11,188 nt of DNA from Methanobacteriota archaeon (GTDB lineage Archaea > Methanobacteriota > Methanobacteria > Methanobacteriales > Methanobacteriaceae), in assembly GCA_023434825.1 (NCBI GenBank), contig JAEYSH010000187.1, positions 1-11,188 of the forward strand, in the 5' to 3' direction. Made by a program: the position numbers and the translations under genes. Positions 7,514 through 11,188 of the stretch are shown here, in pieces. The notes under the pieces are model-generated. The model ran no database searches, was not told the DNA's origin, and worked only from the letters and a program-made list of their open reading frames with translations. How positions within the stretch are numbered: position 1 is the stretch's first letter; the number at the start of each line of letters is the position of its first letter.

Positions 7514-7574
7514 AAATTTATTTTTTTATTTAATTTAATTAATAATATTTCTTTCCAAAATCAAGATATAATAA

Positions 7575-7583
7575 TTTATAAAT
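7575..7583 (+). promoter_or_regulatory. TATA box for the nuclease unit, spaced for a leaderless start
   Basis: TTTATAAAT is centred about 26 bp before ATG 7605, the distance expected when transcription begins at the start codon itself. No ribosome site lies between. This supports a leaderless message beginning with the 53-aa gene. The element is symmetric and could also serve the leftward gene at 7513. Confidence 0.5.
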
Positions 7584-7604
7584 AAAAAAATCACATTCCT
7601 AAAT

Positions 7605-7766
7605 ATGGATCGATCTAAACACAAAATTAGTTCAATTAGCGAATTAAAATCCAGAAAAATGTATATCGATCCTGCTCTAGAAATTAGAGGCTTGCTTAAA
7701 ATTTTAGAAGATTTAAAAACTTTAATGGTAATAAAATGGAAAAAACACGTTTATTTAGGACAATAA
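7605..7766 (+). CDS. Small protein of unknown function (53 aa), first gene of the nuclease unit
   Basis: I translated this by hand; it was not supplied as a called gene. It encodes 53 residues starting MDRSKHKISS and ending VYLGQ, basic overall, with a probable amphipathic helix in the middle (ALEIRGLLKILEDLKTL, residues 24-40). I do not recognise it. Support for it being real is the TATA box about 26 bp ahead of its ATG, with no ribosome site, typical of leaderless archaeal genes, and its 31-bp overlap with the next gene. That gene has only a weak site of its own (GGT at 7728-7730) and may depend on coupling. It could be a small regulator, an antitoxin-like partner or a nuclease subunit, or merely a leader peptide. 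A frameshifted N-terminus of the next gene is less likely, since that gene is already complete at its own start. Confidence 0.5.
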   Translation: MDRSKHKISSISELKSRKMYIDPALEIRGLLKILEDLKTLMVIKWKKHVYLGQ

Positions 7767-8407
7767 AAAAAACTAAAAAGTGTTTGGATAATTTAGATGT
7801 TGTTAATCCTAATCCTGAGGAAGAACTTATAAGATGGTGTATTATTGATATTATACATGATCTGGATTGGAAAGGAATAAATATTTTAGAACAGTTCATT
7901 ACAAGAGATGGAAAAATACCTGATATTGTTCTATTAAACAATAATTACATAAAAGCAATTGTTGAGGTTAAAAGAGCTGATAAAGACCTTGAAGAACATA
8001 AAGAACAATTATATAAATATTTAATACAAACCGAAGCAAAATTAGGTATTTTAACTAATGGACATCAATGGTGGTTCTTTTTACCCCGATACAAAAATCA
8101 ATGGCGTTTAAAAAAATTTTGCGAGATAGAAATGGTTGATTCGACTTCTGATCAATTACATAAATGCTTTTTAAAATTTCTAAGTCGTAAAAATTTAGTT
8201 TCTCCCCAATATTCCCGAATTGCCCGTAAATGTATTGGAAAATATTGTATGGATAAATCCATTTCGGGAATTTCTGATGAAGAATTAAAGAGAAAAATTG
8301 ACGAATTAAGAAATTTTAGGAAATTAAATGATAAAAAGAAAGTTTTACGCGGTAATTTAAGATATGAAGCTTCATTAAGAGGGCTACCCGTAGAATATTG
8401 TTTATGA
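7736..8407 (+). CDS. Stand-alone nuclease of the HsdR N-terminal type (PD-(D/E)XK)
   Basis: The first 150 residues match the N-terminal nuclease domain of type I restriction R subunits. They include an acidic helix (EEELIRW, 28-34), PD at 62-63, EVKR at 77-80 giving the D-E-x-K catalytic set (Asp63, Glu77, Lys79), a QLYKY motif at 91-95, and LGILTNG then WWFFLP at 103-117. Cleavage of DNA with Mg2+ is therefore predicted. The helicase and other parts of HsdR are absent: the protein is only 223 aa, and the rest is a Lys/Arg-rich tail (about 150-215) that may bind nucleic acid. There is no HsdM or HsdS gene nearby, so it is not a type I system. ATG 7736 overlaps the 53-aa gene, and the TGA stop overlaps the next ATG. 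Such solo domains occur in many defence loci and mobile elements; the target is unknown. Confidence 0.82.
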   Translation: MEKTRLFRTIKKTKKCLDNLDVVNPNPEEELIRWCIIDIIHDLDWKGINILEQFITRDGKIPDIVLLNNNYIKAIVEVKRADKDLEEHKEQLYKYLIQTEAKLGILTNGHQWWFFLPRYKNQWRLKKFCEIEMVDSTSDQLHKCFLKFLSRKNLVSPQYSRIARKCIGKYCMDKSISGISDEELKRKIDELRNFRKLNDKKKVLRGNLRYEASLRGLPVEYCL

Positions 8408-9129
8408 AGCGAATTTTAGAGCTTGAAAATCATTTGATGAATAAAAGATTAAAATTTACTAATAAAAAAAGGATGATTATGACTGGTAAATGTTCAAGGG
8501 CAAATGAATGTGAATCTTATATGAAAATAGGTTGTAAAGGATGTGGATTTCAACATTTCAATAGAGTTAAAAATGTAAATGAAGCTATAAATCTCCTTAA
8601 AGATGAATATTTTAATCTATGTTCAGAAAGAAAAACTACTAGTGGAAGAATTGCATTGGATGCTCCAATGAAAAAGCTTGTTCTAGAAAATGCAAGAGAA
8701 TTAATTCCAGGTTTTCCGGAGGTTAAAGAACTGAAATCTCAGCATATCAGATCTTCAATTGAAATTAATGGCGAAATTATTGATTATGAGATAAAATGTG
8801 ATGGAGCATTTGAATTTAATGATAAGTATGTTTTCTATGAACTAAAAGGCTATGGTGATGGTACTAATGATATATTATCAGCCATAACTGCTTCTCAATT
8901 ATTAAAAGAAGATCCAAAATTTCAAAATTATAAATTTTATTATATAGGAGTTAGTTCTGGAAAAAAAGGAAATGAAAAAGGGCTAACCAGAAAAAGCTTC
9001 TTTGATCCTAAACGTAGAAAAGTGACCCCTTATACTAAATGGGCTGAAAGTAAAGGTTTTATAAAGTTCTATGGCATAGTTAATGTTTTAGACTTCTTAG
9101 AAGACATTAAAAATTATTTAATAAATTAA
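8404..9129 (+). CDS. Predicted Cys-rich PD-(D/E)XK nuclease, family not recognised
   Basis: The 241-aa protein starts at ATG 8404 in an ATGA overlap with the previous stop, so the two nucleases are co-translated. A TTG two codons earlier is not needed; a later ATG at 8479, close behind a GGATGAT, would remove 25 residues. Residues 30-47 hold four cysteines (C-x5-C-x7-C-x2-C) that could bind zinc or an iron-sulphur cluster. Further on, CDGAFEF (132-138) and FYELKGYG (144-151) give Asp133, Glu146 and Lys148, the spacing of a PD-(D/E)XK active site. It is followed by a helix with Gln165 (AITASQLL), as in many nucleases of this fold. The tail ends in a hydrophobic VNVLDFLEDI segment. It resembles stand-alone restriction-type enzymes, but I cannot name a family. 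The Cys order is not that of Cas4. Confidence 0.7.
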   Translation: MKRILELENHLMNKRLKFTNKKRMIMTGKCSRANECESYMKIGCKGCGFQHFNRVKNVNEAINLLKDEYFNLCSERKTTSGRIALDAPMKKLVLENARELIPGFPEVKELKSQHIRSSIEINGEIIDYEIKCDGAFEFNDKYVFYELKGYGDGTNDILSAITASQLLKEDPKFQNYKFYYIGVSSGKKGNEKGLTRKSFFDPKRRKVTPYTKWAESKGFIKFYGIVNVLDFLEDIKNYLIN

Positions 9130-9163
9130 TGAAATACTTATTTTTCATTTAAAGCTTTTTTTT
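9128..9163. terminator. Convergent AT-rich hairpin and T-run between the two nuclease units
   Basis: AATGAAA (9128-9134) and TTTCATT (9143-9149) form a 7-bp stem with an 8-nt loop, overlapping both stop codons. The run of T at 9156-9163 follows on the plus strand and codes for the Lys-rich tail of the minus-strand gene. It is a plausible shared end of transcription; T-runs are the main signal in archaea. Confidence 0.45.
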
Positions 9164-11104
9164 AATTTGATTTTTAACATTATCAAAATCATAATCAGGA
9201 TAAACATATATTAAAGTACAATTATTCTCTTTACAAAGTTTTTCTTTCCTTTCATCAAGTTCTAATCGCTTTTGAAGCCCTTCTTCCCCACCAAAATATT
9301 CTATTGGCTTTTGATGTTGATCCCCTTGATACTCTATCCCAATATTCCTTTTTGGAAAGTATACATCTAAGTGTTGTGGTTTAAGCCATGAAGGTTTACC
9401 ATGTTGAATAACATTTTCTTTAAGAAAAGCTTTCTTAATCTTATAGAAAAGTTCAGTTTCACCAATCCATCCTTCCCCAACTTTAGCTATACCTTTTCGT
9501 TCTCGGAGTATATTTTCGCTTTCTCTTAAAATTCTTCTTAATTCATTCATAAGGGCTTGAACTACAATACTTGGGACACATATTTTATGTTTTGTTATAA
9601 TTTCAGTAGTATTGATATATTTAGAATGAATGTATGCATTTTTGAATCCTAAAGACTTTAAATAAATTTGTAGTTCCGGACCTTTATCTGGCGGAGTAAA
9701 ATACATTTCATGCCTTTCTTTATATATCAAAAAATCCTCTTCATTTTTAAAGAAGCTTTTAAGCAATTCGAAATCTTTTATAGTGATATCATTAGGATTA
9801 AATTCTTCTAAAAAATATTTAAAAATATTTTTACCTTTCTCTTCGTTAAATTTATTCAATTGATTATCGGCAATTTTGGAAATATCAGTACGGTATTTCT
9901 TTCCCCAATCAGTCAAATGTGATCTTTCTAAATAGATCAAATCAGTTCCATTGAATGTAAAATCATTAGAATTGAGGAGTACAGTATATCTTAAAGCATC
10001 AAATATGTCTAAACCTACAGTTCTTCTTATATCAAGGGCCTTTTTATGATCTTCAATTATATCAAACATATCTGCTTTCCATATGGTTAAATAATTTTTA
10101 ATAGGTTTATATTCCCCATAAGCATCTTCTATTTTATCAAAAACATCCCAAGCAGATTTAATATCCCTTTCTCTTAAAAATTCCTCTAATATTAAATATA
10201 AATATCTAAAAATATAGCTTAAATTACCTTCAACATCTAAATAATTACCCTTTTTTAATTCAGATATAAACTTAAAATAAAAATCTGTTTGTTCTTTAGT
10301 AGCACTTTGTAGATTTGGATTGTAAGTATTCCATTCAGGCACAATCTTTTCTTTATTAATTTCCCCAATTTCATAAAGAGCTTTTTTAGCATTATTTCTA
10401 ATTTGATGATCCTCATGTTCTGAAAGTTCATTTAATTTATTTATTGCACTCTTATCATCAATTTTACCTAAAGTTTCAACTGCTTTTACTCTTACATCAG
10501 CTTTTTTATCTCTTATACATTGTGAAAGGGGAATTATCGCCCTTTTGTCCCCTATTTTTCCTAAAGCCTCAATTGATTGGAATCTTACATTCCAATCAGG
10601 ATCTTTAAGGGAGTTAGTTAATGCATCAACAGCGATAAAATCTCCAATTTCTCCTAAGACAACTACTACACCCCTCCGAATATTTGTTTTTTTGCTATTT
10701 AAAGCTTTAATGAGTGGTTGAATTGAATGATCTTTAAGAATCACTAAATTTTTCATAGCAGCTTCCCTTGGACCGATATCTTTGTCATCTAATAATTTTA
10801 TAAGCGGTTTTACACATCTTTCATCATTTAAATTACCAAGACACCATATTAAACTAATTCTAACCATGAAATTATGGTCTTCTAATCCTTTAAGAATGTC
10901 ATCAAATGCAATTCCAAGGATTAAGTTGTTAAATATATTGATTTTATCTTGTTTAATATTAGTATCATTACTTGAAGATTTTGATTCTATTCTGAATTTA
11001 TTAGCAGCATTTTCTCTTACATATTGATTTGGGCTTTTTAAATCTTTTAATAATTGTCCTACTAAACCTTCTAAATCTTCATTTTTATAACTTGACAACG
11101 ACAC
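9149..11104 (-). CDS. HEAT-repeat protein with C-terminal restriction-like endonuclease domain
   Basis: This 651-aa protein has three parts. Residues 10-250 are about seven HEAT-like helical repeats of the PBS-lyase type, with repeated LGKIGDK-like turns (for example 91-95, 150-155, 181-187 and 212-218), a surface for binding protein or nucleic acid. Residues 270-530 look helical and are not recognised. Residues 545-651 form a nuclease-like domain: GETELF (548-553), HLDVYFP (578-584), IEYQGDQH (590-597), FGG (604-606) and a helix with DERKEKLC (617-624). Asp580, Glu591 and Gln593 fit a PD-(D/E)XK variant with E-x-Q, as in a widespread Vsr/DUF559-like group. The start is GTG 11104: an in-frame stop lies just before it, and GAGGG (11115-11111) sits 6 nt upstream. 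No ATG is available near the N-terminus. It is probably a separate defence or DNA-processing gene, convergent with the unit to its left. Confidence 0.82.
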   Translation of the reverse strand: MSLSSYKNEDLEGLVGQLLKDLKSPNQYVRENAANKFRIESKSSSNDTNIKQDKINIFNNLILGIAFDDILKGLEDHNFMVRISLIWCLGNLNDERCVKPLIKLLDDKDIGPREAAMKNLVILKDHSIQPLIKALNSKKTNIRRGVVVVLGEIGDFIAVDALTNSLKDPDWNVRFQSIEALGKIGDKRAIIPLSQCIRDKKADVRVKAVETLGKIDDKSAINKLNELSEHEDHQIRNNAKKALYEIGEINKEKIVPEWNTYNPNLQSATKEQTDFYFKFISELKKGNYLDVEGNLSYIFRYLYLILEEFLRERDIKSAWDVFDKIEDAYGEYKPIKNYLTIWKADMFDIIEDHKKALDIRRTVGLDIFDALRYTVLLNSNDFTFNGTDLIYLERSHLTDWGKKYRTDISKIADNQLNKFNEEKGKNIFKYFLEEFNPNDITIKDFELLKSFFKNEEDFLIYKERHEMYFTPPDKGPELQIYLKSLGFKNAYIHSKYINTTEIITKHKICVPSIVVQALMNELRRILRESENILRERKGIAKVGEGWIGETELFYKIKKAFLKENVIQHGKPSWLKPQHLDVYFPKRNIGIEYQGDQHQKPIEYFGGEEGLQKRLELDERKEKLCKENNCTLIYVYPDYDFDNVKNQIKKKL

Positions 11105-11118
11105 TTAAAGCCCTCTAC

Positions 11119-11145
11119 ATATCCTTTGATTTTATTATATCCTTT
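11119..11145 (-). repeat. Short direct repeat in the HEAT-nuclease promoter
   Basis: The 9-mer AAAGGATAT occurs twice on the minus strand (11145-11137 and 11127-11119), 18 bp apart from start to start. The pair lies between the preferred TATA box and the ribosome site. It could be an operator, though two copies of an AT-rich 9-mer may be chance. Confidence 0.35.
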
Positions 11146-11160
11146 TGACATTATATAAGT
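11131..11160 (-). promoter_or_regulatory. Putative promoter of the HEAT-nuclease gene
   Basis: Two TATA-like boxes are seen on the minus strand: ACTTATATAA (11160-11151) and GGATATAATAAA (11142-11131). The first would start the transcript near 11130, leaving a short leader with the GAGGG ribosome site. The second would start it near 11110, almost at the start codon and inside that site, so the first is preferred. Confidence 0.45.
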
Positions 11161-11188
11161 TCAAATTTTGATATTCAGTTAATAATAC

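Noticed and set aside
7263..7538. 91-aa open frame on the plus strand
   Set aside because: It is antisense to the paralogue B gene, whose homology to paralogue A proves the minus-strand reading. The Ser/Asn-rich product is typical of a shadow frame.
7607..7672. 8-bp inverted repeat GGATCGAT / ATCGATCC, 50 bp apart
   Set aside because: The arms are short and far apart, lie inside the 53-aa gene, and each half is itself largely palindromic, so no stable structure or element is supported.
7696..7941. 81-aa open frame on the minus strand
   Set aside because: It is antisense to the HsdR-type nuclease gene, which carries recognisable motifs.
10782..11027. 81-aa open frame on the plus strand
   Set aside because: It is antisense to the HEAT repeats of the large nuclease gene.

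Overview
The window looks like an AT-rich archaeal chromosome (roughly 30 % GC by eye). A low-GC methanogen of the Methanobacteriales is the best guess. This rests on Shine-Dalgarno sites of the GGTGAT type just upstream of most starts, TATA-like boxes about 25 bp ahead of likely transcript starts, one probable leaderless gene, T-rich stretches after genes, and an archaeal-looking type III-A CRISPR operon. The genus call is inference; no marker gene is present.

Positions 1-6584 (minus strand) hold one tight type III-A (Csm) effector operon, read cas10/csm1 - csm2 - csm3 - csm4 - csm5 - a CARF protein of the Cas02710 (Csm6-like) type, which runs off the left edge. Gaps are about 1-11 bp, or small overlaps, with a Shine-Dalgarno site at every junction. 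The catalytic residues look intact: the HD motif (DNase) and GGDD motif (cyclic oligoadenylate synthesis) in Cas10, and Asp33 (target RNA cleavage) in Csm3. With the CARF effector they make a complete RNA-guided interference and second-messenger module. No CRISPR array, cas6, cas1 or cas2 is in the window, so crRNAs must come from elsewhere.

Positions 6585-6905 are a very AT-rich intergenic region with divergent promoters. Positions 6906-7513 hold two convergent small acidic genes that are clear paralogues of one another (28 of 70 residues identical without gaps over the core) and that I do not recognise.

Positions 7605-9129 (plus strand) form a three-gene unit: an unrecognised 53-aa protein with a leaderless-type start, a stand-alone nuclease domain like the N-terminus of type I restriction HsdR, and a Cys-rich predicted PD-(D/E)XK nuclease joined to it by an ATGA stop/start overlap. 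Positions 9149-11104 (minus strand) encode a 651-aa protein with N-terminal HEAT repeats and a C-terminal restriction-like nuclease domain. The two units converge on a shared AT-rich hairpin.

The window therefore reads as a defence island: a complete type III-A effector beside three further predicted nucleases and three unrecognised small genes. The best candidates for something undescribed are the paralogous small pair, the three-gene nuclease unit and the HEAT-nuclease protein.
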